From NCBI GenBank assembly GCA_036417435.1, contig CM070914.1, positions 496,001-560,000 of the forward strand: DNA of 64,000 nt. Reading direction: 5' to 3'. A program made the translations under genes and the position numbers. The first letter of the stretch is position 1. Every line of letters begins with the position of its first letter. The notes under the pieces were generated by a model. It had not been told where the DNA came from and made no database searches. It was given only the letters and a program-made list of their open reading frames with translations. Of the stretch, positions 22,274 through 34,662 are shown in pieces. The stretch is from Inia geoffrensis. Its lineage: Eukaryota > Chordata > Mammalia > Artiodactyla > Iniidae.

Positions 22274-23649
22274 GTGCATCATGCGAACTGCCTCAACCAA
22301 GCAACGCACTTGGTATCTGTGGGGCCGTCTGACTCTTCAAAAGTCTGCAGTGCCACGGGAAGAGCAGGCCTGAAATTGCAGTCAGAACGCACGCTGACTC
22401 TCTCCTGGTGCCAGGGTGAGTTCAGGCAGGAGGTCGTACATGGAATGCGAAGCCCAGGGTTTCTCTGAGTGCAGCTCAGACTAGGGTAATGGGTAAAATT
22501 TCGACGGCCTGAGGGACGTGCCAGAACGGTGTTCCTGAACCTCTTTGAGTGCTGGGGTACTTAAGCTGCTCCAAAAAGAGTGCAGTGCGTTTCCCTACAC
22601 TCAGCATACAGAGTGGATCCAAAGGGCTACGGGACTGGATGTTGCTCAACAGACACAAGTGGGCCTGGGAGTACTTAGTGTACCTGGCAGTAACAGGATG
22701 CCCACATGAGCCTCCTAGGTGTCTGTAAAATCCTACTGCCATATAAGATATGCAGAGCAGAGGTCACATGCTCATGGAAAGTGCTGGACACCTCCGTTCC
22801 TACACGCAAATCAAAGCCTAACCTCCAGGCATATGTTCATGCTGGGTGCGCATTAAGTGACGCAGCATGGTAAGATGCTGACTTTCTCCTGGAGCACAGT
22901 GACTTCGCGTACGAGGTCTTCTAAGTATTCAAGGCAGAGTGTTTTCTCATGGCAGCTCACCCTCAGGGCCATGACAAAGACTTCCTTGGGACTTCGGACT
23001 CACCAGAAATGTGGTCCTGACGGTGCTCCAGGACTCTGGAAATGTAGCTCTCCTCCCGGGACATGCGGTGTGCAGCCCGTCACTTGGCACGGACAGAGGC
23101 CCTCCGATGTACAGAACAGTGGGCCTCCATGTGCTTCAGCCTTCCCACAGGGCTCTGGAGGTACTCAGTGAACTTGGAGGAAAAATGATGCACAACCGAG
23201 GGCCCAGGAGTCCTCCAAAGGGTACTTCCTTTAAAATAAATCCCAACAGCGATGAAGAACTCAGGGAGACAGTTGCATGCCTCCCTTTTTACACGGCTAC
23301 TCAGGGTCTAACGTGGAGACGTGTTCTCTCATTGTTTCACTTTAGTTCTAGAGACTGTCATGCTCACCATCACCGAGGCCATGGAGGCACCTTGTTTGGA
23401 CAGAGCCAATTCATATTTTCCCCGAAGCATTCTTACAGGGTTGAGAGGCCTGTCAACAGCAGAGAATGTCAGGTAGTTTCTAGGCAGCATGAATGGAGCC
23501 TTCAAATTGAGAAAACAAGTCTAGTTCCAGCAGGCCCGGGTTTCCACGGACACACTCATCATACGTCCCTCGGGTTTCTAACAAGTCCAAAGGGAGACAA
23601 GGTTACCCAGTGTTTCCTTCCCTGAATCAACTTGTCGAAGTAGGGTTTT
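22274..23649 (+). repeat. Monomer U17, 1376 bp, subtype A2b with a U9/U10-like patch
   Basis: The first 150 bp have GTATCTGTGGGG, GTCTGACTC and CTGGTGCCAGG as in U9/U10, whereas other A2b units have GTATGTGTGG, GTCTAACTC and CTGGCGCCAGG. Confidence 0.9.
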
Positions 23650-25023
23650 GTGCATCATGCGAACTGCCTCAACCAAGCAATGCACTTGGTATGTGTGGAG
23701 CCGTCTGACTCTTCAAAAGTCTGCAGTGCCACGGGAAGAGCACGCCTGAAATTGCAGTCAGAACGCACGTTGACTCTCTCCTGGAGCCATGGTGAGTTCA
23801 GGCAGGTCGTACATGGAATGCGAAGCCCAGGGTTTCTCTGAGTGCAGCTCAGACTAGGGTAATGGGTAAAATTTCGACGGCCCGAGGGACGTGCCAGAAT
23901 GGTGTTCCTGAACCTCTGAGTGCTAGGGTACTTAAGCTGCGCCAAAACAGAGTGCAGTGTGTTTCCCTACACTCAGCATACACAGAGTGGCTCCAAAGGG
24001 CTACGGGACTGGATGTTGCTCAACAGACACAGGTGGGCCTGGGAGTACTTAGTGTACCTGGCAGTAAGAGGATGCCCACATGAGCCTCCTAGGTGTCTGT
24101 AAAATCCTACAGCCATTTAAGATATGCAGAGCAGAGGTCACATGCTCATGGAAAGTGCTGGACACCTCCGTTCCTACACGCAAATCAAAGCCTAACCTCC
24201 AGGCATATGTTCATGCTGGGTGCGCATTAAGTGACGCAGCATGGTAAGATGCTGACTTTCTCCTGGAGCACAGTGACTTCGCGTACGAGGTCTTCTAAGT
24301 ATTCAAGGCAGAGTGTTTTCTCATGGCAGCTCACCCTCAGGGCCATGACAAAGACTTCCTGGGGACTTCGGACTCACCAGAAATGTGGTCCTGAAGGTGC
24401 TCCAGGACTCTGGAAATGTAGCTCTCCTCCCGGGACATGCAGTGTGCAGCCCGTCACTCGGCATGTACAGAGGCCCTCCGATGTACAGACCAGTGGGCCT
24501 CCATGTGGCTCAGCCTTCCCACAGGGCTCTGGAGGTACTCAGTGAACTTGGAGGAAAAGTGATGCACAACCGAGGGCCCAGGAGTCCTCCAAAGGGTACT
24601 TCTTTTAAAATAAATCCCAACAGCGATGAAGAACTCATGGAGACAGTTGCATGCCTCCCTTTTTACACGGCCACTCAGGGTCTAACGTGGTGACGTGTTC
24701 TCTCATTGTTTCACTTTAGTTCTAGAGACTGTCATGCTCACCACCACCGAGGCCATGGAAGCACCTTGTTTGGACAGAGCCAATTCATATTTTCCCCGAA
24801 GCATTCTTACAGGGTTGAGAGGCCTGTCAACAGCAGAGAATGTCAGGTAGTTTCTAGGCAGCATGAATGGAGCCTTCAAATTGAGAAAACAAGTCTAGTT
24901 CCAGCAGGACCCAATTTCCACGGGCACACTCATCATACGTCCCTCGGGTTTCTAACAAGTCCAAAGGGAGACAAGGTTACCCAGTGTTTCCTTCCCTGAA
25001 TCAACTTGTCGAAGTAGGGTTTT
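23650..25023 (+). repeat. Monomer U18, 1374 bp, subtype A2a
   Basis: CTGGAGCCATGG variant shared only with U30 among A2a units. Confidence 0.95.
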
Positions 25024-26399
25024 GTGCATCATGTGAACTGCCTCAACCAAGCAACTCACTTGGTATGTGTGGGGCCGTCTAACTCTTCAAAAGTCTGCAG
25101 TGCCACGGGAAGAGCAGGCCTGAAATTGCAGTCAGAACGCACGCTGACTCTCTCCTGGCGCCAGGGTGAGTTCAGGCAGGAGGTCGTACATGGAATGCGA
25201 AGTCCAGGGTTTCTCTGAGTGCAGCTCAGACTAGGGTAATGGGTAAAATTTCGACGGCCTGAGGGACGTGCCAGAACGGTGTTCCTGAACCTCTTTGAGT
25301 GCTGGGGTACTTAAGCTGCTCCAAAAAGAGTGCAGTGCGTTTCCCTACACTCAGCATACAGAGTGGATCCAAAGGGCTACGGGACTGGATGTTGCTCAAC
25401 AGACACAAGTGGTCCTGGGAGTACTTAGTGTACCTGGTAGTAACAGGATGCCCACATGAGCCTCCTAGGTGTCTGTAAAATCCTACTGCCATATAAGATA
25501 TGCAGAGCAGAGGTCACATGCTCATGGAAAGTGCTGGACACCTCCGTTCCTACACGCAAATCAAAGCCTAACCTCCAGGCATATGTTCATGCTGGGTGCG
25601 CATTAAGTGACGCAGCATGGTAAGATGCTGACTTTCTCCTGGAGCACAGTGACTTGGCGTACGAGGTCTTCTAAGTATTCAAGGCAGAGTGTTTTCTCAT
25701 GGCAGCTCACCCTCAGGGCCATGACAAAGACTTCCTTGGGACTTCGGACTCACCAGAAATGTGGTCCTGACGATGCTCCAGGACTCTGGAAATGTAGCTC
25801 TCCTCCCGGGACATGCGGTGCGCAGCCCGTCACTCGGCACGGACAGAGGCCCTCCGATGTACAGAACAGTGGGCCTCCATGTGCTTCAGCCTTCCCACAG
25901 GGCTCTGGAGGTACTCAGTGAACTTGGAGGAAAAATGATGCACAACCGAGGGCCCAGGAGTCCTCCAAAGGGTACTTCTTTTAAAATAAATCCCAACAGC
26001 GATGAAGAACTCATGGAGACAGTTGCATGCCTCCCTTTTTACACGGCTACTCAGGGTCTAACGTGGAGACGTGTTCTCTCATTGTTTCACTTTAGTTCTA
26101 GAGACTGTCATGCTCACCATCACCGAGGCCATGGAGGCACCTTGTTTGGACAGAGCCAATTCATATTTTCCCCGAAGCATTCTTACAGGGTTGAGAGGCC
26201 TGTCAACAGCAGAGAATGTCAGGTAGTTTCAAGGCAGCATGAATGGAGCCTTCAAATTGAGAAAACAAGTCTAGTTCCAGCAGGCCCGGGTTTCCACGGA
26301 CACACTCATCATACGTCCCTCGGGTTTCTAACAAGTCCAAAGGGAGACAAGGTTACCCAGTGTTTCCTTCCCTGAATCAACTTGTCGAAGTAGGGTTTT
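25024..26399 (+). repeat. Monomer U19, 1376 bp, subtype A2b
   Basis: TGACGATGCTCC (25768) and AAGTGGTCCTGG (25407) link it to U23. Confidence 0.95.
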
Positions 26400-27773
26400 G
26401 TGCATCATGCGAACTGCCTCAACCAAGCAATGCACTTGGTATGTGTGGAGCCGTCTGACTCTTCAAAAGTCTGCAGTGCCACGGGAAGAGCACGCCTGAA
26501 ATTGCAGTCAGAACGCACGTTGACTCTCTCCTGGAACCATGGTGAGTTCAGGCAGGTCGTACATGGAATGCGAAGCCCAGGGTTTCTCTGAGTGCAGCTC
26601 AGACTAGGGTAATGGGTAAAATTTCGACGGCCCGAGGGACGTGCCAGAACGGTGTTCCTGAACCTCTGAGTGCTAGGGTACTTAAGCTGCGCCAAAACAG
26701 AGTGCAGTGTGTTTCCCTACACTCAGCATACACAGAGTGGCTCCAAAGCGCTACGGGACTGGATGTTGCTCAACAGACAAAGGTGGGCCTGGGAGTACTT
26801 AGTGTACCTGGCAGTAAGAGGATGCCCACATGAGCCTCCTAGGTGTCTGTAAAATCCTACAGCCATTTAAGATATGCAGAGCAGAGGTCACATGCTCATG
26901 GAAAGTGCTGGACACCTCCGTTCCTACACGCAAATCAAAGCCTAACCTCCAGGCATATGTTCATGCTGGGTGCGCATTAAGTGACGCAGCATGGTAAGAT
27001 GCTGACTTTCTCCTGGAGCACAGTGACTTCGCGTACGAGGTCTTCTAAGTATTCAAGGCAGAGTGTTTTCTCATGGCAGCTCACCCTCAGGGCCATGACA
27101 AAGACTTCCTGGGGACTTCGGACTCACCAGAAATGTTGTCCTGAAGGTGCTCCAGGACTCTGGAAATGTAGCTCTCCTCCCGGGACATGCAGTGTGCAGC
27201 CCGTCACTCGGCATGTACAGAGGCCCTCCGATGTACAGACCAGTGGGCCTCCATGTGGCTCAGCCTTCCCACAGGGCTCTGGAGGTACTCAGTGAACTTG
27301 GAGGAAAAGTGATGCACAACCGAGGGCCCAGGAGTCCTCCAAAGGGTACTTCTTTTAAAATAAATCCCAACAGCGATGAAGAACTCATGGAGACAGTTGC
27401 ATGCCTCCCTTTTTACACGGCCACTCAGGGTCTAACGTGGTGACGTGTTCTCTCATTGTTTCACTTTAGTTCTAGAGACTGTCATGCTCACCACCACCGA
27501 GGCCATGGAAGCACCTTGTTTGGACAGAGCCAATTCATATTTTCCCCGAAGCATTCTTACAGGGTTGAGAGGCCTGTCAACAGCAGAGAATGTCAGGTAG
27601 TTTCTAGGCAGCATGAATGGAGCCTTCAAATTGAGGAAACAAGTCTAGTTCCAGCAGGACCCAATTTCCACGGGCACACTCATCATACGTCCCTCGGGTT
27701 TCTAACAAGTCCAAAGGGAGACAAGGTTGCCCAGTGTTTCCTTCCCTGAATCAACTTGTCGAAGTAGGGTTTT
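26400..27773 (+). repeat. Monomer U20, 1374 bp, subtype A2a
   Basis: Copy of U16 at 5500 bp. Confidence 0.95.
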
Positions 27774-29149
27774 GTGCATCATGCGAACTGCCTCAACCAA
27801 GCAACTCACTTGGTATGTGTGGGGCCGTCTAACTCTTCAAAAGTCTGCAGTGCCACGGGAAGAGCAGGCCTGAAATTGCAGTCAGAATGCACGCTGACTC
27901 TCTCCTGGCGCCAGGGTGAGTTCAGGCAGGAGGTCGTACATGGAATGCGAAGCCCAGGGTTTCTCTGAGTGCAGCTCAGACTAGGGTAATGGGTAAAATT
28001 TCGACGGCCTGAGGGACGTGCCAGAACGGTGTTCCTGAACCTCTTTGAGTGCTGGGGTACTTAAGCTGCTCCAAAAAGAGTGCAGTGCGTTTCCCTACAC
28101 TCAGCATACAGAGTGGATCCAAAGGGCTACGGGACTGGATGTTGCTCAACAGACACAAGTGGGCCTGGGAGTACTTAGTGTACCTGGCAGTAACAGGATG
28201 CCCACATGAGCCTCCTAGGTGTCTGTAAAATCCTACTGCCATATAAGATATGCAGAGCAGAGGTCACATGCTCATGGAAAGTGCTGGACACCTCCGTTCC
28301 TACACGCAAATCAAAGCCTAACCTCCAGGCATATGTTCATGCTGGGTGCGCATTAAGTGACGCAGCATGGTAAGATGCTGACTTTCTCCTGGAGCACAGT
28401 GACTTCGCGTACGAGGTCTTCTAAGTATTCAAGGCAGAGTGTTTTCTCATGGCAGCTCACCCTCAGGGCCATGACAAAGACTTCCTTGGGACTTCGGACT
28501 CACCAGAAATGTGGTCCTGACGGTGCTCCAGGACTCTGGAAATGTAGCTCTCCTCCCGGGACATGCGGTGTGCAGCCCGTCACTTGGCACGGACAGAGGC
28601 CCTCCGATGTACAGAACAGTGGGCCTCCATGTGCTTCAGCCTTCCCACAGGGCTCTGGAGGTACTCAGTGAACTTGGAGGAAAAATGATGCACAACCGAG
28701 GGCCCAGGAGTCCTCCAAAGGGTACTTCTTTTAAAATAAATCCCAACAGCGATGAAGAACTCATGGAGACAGTTGCATGCCTCCCTTTTTACACGGCTAC
28801 TCAGGGTCTAACGTGGAGACGTGTTCTCTCATTGTTTCACTTTAGTTCTAGAGACTGTCATGCTCACCATCACCGAGGCCATGGAGGCAACTTGTTTGGA
28901 CAGAGCCAATTCATATTTTCCCCGAAGCATTCTTACAGGGTTGAGAGGCCTGTCAACAGCAGAGAATGTCAGGTAGTTTCTAGGCAGCATGAATGGAGCC
29001 TTCAAATTGAGAAAACAAGTCTAGTTCCAGCAGGACCCAATTTCCACGGGCACACTCATCATACGTCCCTCGGGTTTCTAACAAGTCCAAAGGGAGACAA
29101 GGTTACCCAGTGTTTCCTTCCCTGAATCAACTTGTCGAAGTAGGGTTTT
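27774..29149 (+). repeat. Monomer U21, 1376 bp, subtype A2b
   Basis: Lacks the U17 patch. Private AGAATGCACGC at 27885. The s3 end has GACCCAATTTCC as in A2a units. Confidence 0.95.
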
Positions 29150-30526
29150 GTGCATCATGCGAACTGCCTCAACCAAGCAACGCACTTGGTATGTGTGGGG
29201 CCGTCTAACTCTTCAAAAGTCTGCAGTGCCACGGGAAGAGCAGGCCTGAAATTGCAGTCAGAACGCACGCTGACTCTCTCCTGGCGCCAGGGTGAGTTCA
29301 GGCAGGAGGTCGTACATGGAATGCGAAGCCCAGGGTTTCTCTGAGTGCAGCTCAGACTAGGGTAATGGGTAAAATTTCGACGGCCTGAGGGACGTGCCAG
29401 AACGGTGTTCCTGCACCTCTGAGTGATAGGGTACTTAAGCTGCCCCAAAACAGAGTGCAGTGTGTTTCCCTACACTCAGCATACACGGAGTGGCTCCAAA
29501 GGGCTACGGGACTGGATGTTGCTCAACAGACACAGGTGGGCCTGGGAGTACTTAGTGTACCTGGCAGTAACAGGATGCCCACATGAGCCTCCTAGGTGTC
29601 TGTAAAATCCTACTGCCATTTAAGATATGCAGAGCAGAGGTCACATGCTCATGGAAAGTGCTGGACACCTCCGTTCCTACACGCAAATCAAAGCCTAACC
29701 TCCAGGCATGTGTTCATGCTGGGTGCGCATTAAGTGACGCAGCATGGTAAGATGCTGACTTTCTCCTGGAGCACAGTGACTTCACGTGCGAGGTCTTCTA
29801 AGTATTCAAGGCAGAGTGTTTTCTCATGGCAGCTAACCCTTTGGGCAATGACAAAGACTTCCTGGGGACTTCGGACTCACCAGAAATGTGGTCCTGACGG
29901 TGCTCCAGGACTCTGTAAATGTAGCTCTCCTCACGGGACATGCGGTGTGCAGCCCGTCACTTGGCACGGACAGAGGCCCTCCGATGTACAGAACAGTGGG
30001 CCTCCATGTGCTTCAGCCTTCCCACAGGGCTCTGGAGGTACTCAGTGAACTTGGAGGAAAAATGATGCACAACCGAGGGCCCAGGAGTCCTCCAAAGGGT
30101 ACTTCCTTTAAAATAAATCCCAACAGCGATGAAGAACTCATGGAGACAGTTGCATGCCTCCCTTTTTACACGGCTACTCAGGGTCTAACGTGGAGACGTG
30201 TTCTCACATTGTTTCACTTTAGTTCTAGAGACTGTCATGCTCACCATCACCGAGGCCATGGAGGCACCTTGTTTGGACAGAGCCAATTCATATTTTCCCC
30301 GAAGCATTCTTACAGGGTTGAGAGGCCTGTCAACAGCAGAGAATGTCAGGTAGTTTCTAGGCAGCATGAATGGAGCCTTCAAATTGAGAAAACAAGTCTA
30401 GTTCCAGCAGGACCCAATTTCCACGGGCACACTCATCATACGTCCCTCGGGTTTCTAACAAGTCCAAAGGGAGACAAGGTTACCCAGTGTTTCCTTCCCT
30501 GAATCAACTTGTCGAAGTAGGGTTTT
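29150..30526 (+). repeat. Monomer U22, 1377 bp, A1-like
   Basis: Breaks the A2 alternation. Has GTGATAGGGTAC (29422) and the marker GCTAACCCTTTGGGC (29832), shared with hybrid units 24, 32 and 36. Confidence 0.95.
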
Positions 30527-31902
30527 GTGCATCATGCGAACTGCCTCAACCAAGCAACTCACTTGGTATGTGTGGGGCCGTCTAACTCTTCAAAAGTCTG
30601 CAGTGCCACGGGAAGAGCAGGCCTGAAATTGCAGTCAGAACGCACGCTGACTCTCTCCTGGCGCCAGGGTGAGTTCAGGCAGGAGGTCGTACATGGAATG
30701 CGAAGCCCAGGGTTTCTCTGAGTGCAGCTCAGACTAGGGTAATGGGTAAAATTTCGACGGCCTGAGGGACGTGCCAGAACGGTGTTCCTGAACCTCTTTG
30801 AGTGCTGGGGTACTTAAGCTGCTCCAAAAAGAGTGCAGTGCGTTTCCCTACACTCAGCATACAGAGTGGATCCAAAGGGCTACGGGACTGGATGTTGCTC
30901 AACAGACACAAGTGGTCCTGGGAGTACTTAGTGTACCTGGCAGTAACAGGATGCCCACATGAGCCTCCTAGGTGTCTGTAAAATCCTACTGCCATATAAG
31001 ATATGCAGAGCAGAGGTCACATGCTCATGGAAAGTGCTGGACACCTCCGTTCCTACACGCAAATCAAAGCCTAACCTCCAGGCATATGTTCATGCTGGGT
31101 GCGCATTAAGTGACGCAGCATGGTAAGATGCTGACTTTCTCCTGGAGCACAGTGACTTCGCGTACGAGGTCTTCTAAGTATTCAAGGCAGAGTGTTTTCT
31201 CATGGCAGCTCACCCTCAGGGCCATGACAAAGACTTCCTTGGGACTTCGGACTCACCAGAAATGTGGTCCTGACGATGCTCCAGGACTCTGGAAATGTAG
31301 CTCTCCTCCCGGGACATGCGGTGTGCAGCCCGTCACTTGGCACGGACAGAGGCCCTCCGATGTACAGAACAGTGGGCCTCCATGTGCTTCAGCCTTCCCA
31401 CAGGGCTCTGGAAGTACTCAGTGAACTTGGAGGAAAAATGATGCACAACCGAGGGCCCAGGAGTCCTCCAAAGGGTACTTCCTTTAAAATAAATCCCAAC
31501 AGCGATGAAGAACTCATGGAGACAGTTGCATGCCTCCCTTTTTACACGGCTACTCAGGGTCTAACGTGGAGACGTGTTCTCTCATTGTTTCACTTTAGTT
31601 CTAGAGACTGTCATGCTCACCATCACCGAGGCCATGGAGGCACCTTGTTTGGACAGAGCCAATTCATATTTTCCCCGAAGCATTCTTACAGGGTTGAGAG
31701 GCCTGTCAACAGCAGAGAATGTCAGGTAGTTTCTAGGCAGCATGAATGGAGCCTTCAAATTGAGAAAACAAGTCTAGTTCCAGCAGGACCCAATTTCCAC
31801 GGGCACACTCATCATACGTCCCTCGGGTTTCTAACAAGTCCAAAGGGAGACAAGGTTACCCAGTGTTTCCTTCCCTGAATCAACTTGTCGAAGTAGGGTT
31901 TT
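30527..31902 (+). repeat. Monomer U23, 1376 bp, subtype A2b
   Basis: Copy of U19 at 5503 bp, but its s3 end has GACCCAATTTCC. Confidence 0.95.
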
Positions 31903-33280
31903 GTGCATCATGCGAACTGCCTCAACCAAGCAACTCACTTGGTATGTGTGGGGCCGTCTAACTCTTCAAAAGTCTGCAGTGCCACGGGAAGAGCAGGCCT
32001 GAAATTGCAGTCAGAACGCACGCTGACTCTCTCCTGGCGCCAGGGTGAGTTCAGGCAGGAGGTCGTACATGGAATGCGAAGCCCAGGGTTTCTCTGAGTG
32101 CAGCTCAGACTAGGGTAATGGGTAAAATTTCGACGGCCTGAGGGACGTGCCAGAACGGTGTTCCTGAACCTCTTTGAGTGCTGGGGTACTTAAGCTGCTC
32201 CAAAAAGAGTGCAGTGCGTTTCCCTACACTCAGCATACAGAGTGGATCCAAAGGGCTACGGGACTGGATGTTGCTCAACAGACACAAGTGGGCCTGGGAG
32301 TACTTAGTGTACCTGGCAGTAACAGGATGCCCACATGAGCCTCCTAGGTGTCTGTAAAATCCTACTGCCATTTAAGATATGCAGAGCAGAGGTCACATGC
32401 TCATGGAAAGTGCTGGACACCTCCGTTCCTACACGCAAATCAAAGCCTAACCTCCAGGCATGTGTTCATGCTGGGTGCGCATTAAGTGACGCAGCATGGT
32501 AAGATGCTGACTTTCTCCTGGAGCACAGTGACTTCACGTGCGAGGTCTTCTAAGTATTCAAGGCAGAGTGTTTTCTCATGGCAGCTAACCCTTTGGGCAA
32601 TGACAAAGACTTCCTGGGGACTTCGGACTCACCAGAAATGTGGTCCTGACGGTGCTCCAGGACTCTGGAAATGTAGCTCTCCTCCCGGGACATGCGGTGT
32701 GCAGGCCGTCACTCGGCACGTACAGAGGCCCTCCGATGTACAGACCAGTGGGCCTCCATGTGGCTCAGCCTTCCCACAGGGCTCTGGAGGTACTCAGTGA
32801 ACTTGGAGGAAAAACGATGCACAACCGAGGGCCCTAGGAGTCCTCCAAAGGGTCCTTCCTTTACAATAAATCCCAACAGCGATGAAGAACTCATGGAGAC
32901 AGTTGCATGCTTCCCTTTTTGCATGGCTACTCAGGGTCTAACGTGGAGACGTGTTCTCTCATTGTTTCACTTTAGTTCTAGAGAGTGTGATGCTCACCAC
33001 CACCGCGGCCATGGAAGCACCTGCTTCGGACAGAGCCAACTCATATTTTTCCCCAAGGCATTCTTACAGGGTTGAGAGGCCTGTCAACAGCAGAGAATAT
33101 CAGGTAGCTTCTAGGCAGCCTGAATGGGGCCTTCAAAATGAGAAAGCCAGGCTACTTCCAGCAGGCCCCCATTTCCACGGGCACACTCATCATATGTCCG
33201 TGGGTTCTCTAACAAGTCAAAAGGGACAGAAGATTACCGAGAGTTTCCTTCTCTGATTCAACTTCTCGAAGTAGGGTTTT
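31903..33280 (+). repeat. Monomer U24, 1378 bp, A-to-B chimera
   Basis: A2b front (GAGTGGATCC at 32241), then the GCTAACCCTTTGGGC marker, then family B from about 32810. Confidence 0.9.
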
Positions 33281-34662
33281 GTGTATCATGCGAACTGCCT
33301 CAACCAAGCAACGCACTTGGTACGTGTGAGGCCGTCTAACTATTCAAAAGTCTGCAGTGCCACGGGAGGAGCAGGCCTTTTATTGCAGTCAGAACGCACG
33401 CTGACTCTTTCCTGGTGGCAGGGTCAATTCAGGCAGGAGGTCGTACATGGAATGCAGAGCCCAGGGTTTCTCTGAGTGCAGCTCAGATTAGGGTAATGGG
33501 TAAAATTTCGATGGCCGGAGGAACGTGCCAGAACGGTGTTCCTGCACCTCTCTGAGTGCTGGGGTACTTAAGATGCTCCAAAACAGAGTGCAGTGCGTTT
33601 CCCTACACTCGGCATACACAGAGTGGCTCTAAAGGGCTACGGGACTGCATGTTGCTCAACAGACACAGGTGGGCCTGGGAGTACTTAGTGTACCTGGCAG
33701 TAACAGGATGCCCATATGAGCCTCGTAGGTGTCTGAAAAACCATACTGCCATTAAAGTTATGCAGAGCAGAGGACACATGCTCATGGAAAGTGCTGGACA
33801 CCTCCGTTTCAACATGCAAATGAAGGCCTAACCTGCAGGCATGTGTTCATTCTGGGTGACCCTTTAGTGACGCAGCATGGTAAGATGCTGACTTTCTCCT
33901 GGAGCACAGTGACTTCACGTACGAGGTCTTCTAAGTATTCAAGGCAGAGTGTTTTCTCATGGCCGCTCACCCTCAGGGCCATGACAAAGACTTCCTGGGG
34001 ACTTCGGACTCACCAGAAATGTGTTTCTGACGCTGCTCCAGGACTCTGGAAATGTAGCTCTCCTCCCGGGACATGCGGTGTGCAGCCCATCACTCGGCAC
34101 GTACAGAGGCCCTCCGATGTACAGACCAGTGGGCCTCCATGTGGTTCAGCCTTCCCACAGGGCTCTGGAGGTACTCAGTGAACTTGGAGGAAAAATGATG
34201 CACAACCGAGGGCCCTAGGAGTCCTCCAAAGGGTACTTCCTTTAAAATAAATCCTAACAGCGATGAAGAACTCATGGAGACAGATGCAGGCCTCCTTTTC
34301 TGCACGGCTACTCAGGGCCTAATGTGGAGACGTGTTCTTTCATTGAGTTTCCCTTTAGCTCTAGAGGTTTTCACGCTCACTACCACCGCGGCCATGGAAG
34401 CACCTGCTTTGGACAGAGAAAACTCATATTTTTCCCCGAAGCATTCTTACAGGGTTGAGAGGCCTGTCAACAGCAGAGAATGTCAGATAGCTTCTAGGCA
34501 GGCTGAATGGAGCTTTCAAAATGGGAAAGCCAGGTACTTCCAGCAGGCCCCCGTTTCCCCGGGTACACTCATCATATGTCCGTGTGTTCTATAACAAGTC
34601 AAAAGGGACACAAGGTTACCCAGTGTTTCCTTCCCTGAATCAGCTTCTCGAAGTAGGGTTTT
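33281..34662 (+). repeat. Monomer U25, 1382 bp, family B
   Basis: Starts GTGTATCATG. GCCATTAAAGTTATG at 33748 recurs in U33, U37, U42 and U44. Confidence 0.95.

Larger units (their letters stand above)
20900..23649 (+). repeat. A2 dimer copy 2 (units 16-17), 2750 bp
   Basis: Shares several private variants with copy 4 and not with copies 1 and 3: AAATGTTGTCC at 21632, TTGAGGAAACAAG at 22132, AAGGTTGCCCAG at 22223 and CAAAGCGCTACG at 21244. Its second unit carries a foreign patch near its start. Confidence 0.85.
20900..26399 (+). repeat. A2 tetramer copy 1, 5500 bp (units 16-19)
   Basis: The marker series in units 16 to 19 is repeated in units 20, 21 and 23 at an offset of 5500-5503 bp, showing a four-monomer level above the dimer. 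Confidence 0.75.
23650..26399 (+). repeat. A2 dimer copy 3 (units 18-19), 2750 bp
   Basis: Has CTGGAGCCATGG at about 23782 instead of CTGGAACCATGG, matching the isolated copy at 40180. It also has ACAAGTGGTCCTGG and TGACGATGCTCC in unit 19, which recur 5503 bp later in unit 23. Confidence 0.85.
26400..29149 (+). repeat. A2 dimer copy 4 (units 20-21), 2750 bp
   Basis: Repeats the private variants of copy 2 exactly 5500 bp downstream, for example AAATGTTGTCC at 27132 and TTGAGGAAACAAG at 27632. Confidence 0.85.
26400..31902 (+). repeat. A2 tetramer copy 2, 5503 bp (units 20-23)
   Basis: Units 20, 21 and 23 match units 16, 17 and 19. The third position (unit 22) is an A1-like unit instead of A2a, so this copy has been partly replaced after duplication. 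Confidence 0.65.
18151..32700. repeat. Block A2: family A with dimer and tetramer higher-order repeats
   Basis: Two A subtypes alternate. A2a has GGCAGGTCGTAC (3 bp shorter than GGCAGGAGGTCG) and GTGGTGACGTG. A2b has CTCTTTGAGTGC, CCAAAAAGAG, GAGTGGATCC and CTTCCTTGGGAC. The alternation is regular from 18151 to 29149. It is then followed by an A1-like unit, an A2b unit and a hybrid unit leading into family B. Confidence 0.8.
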
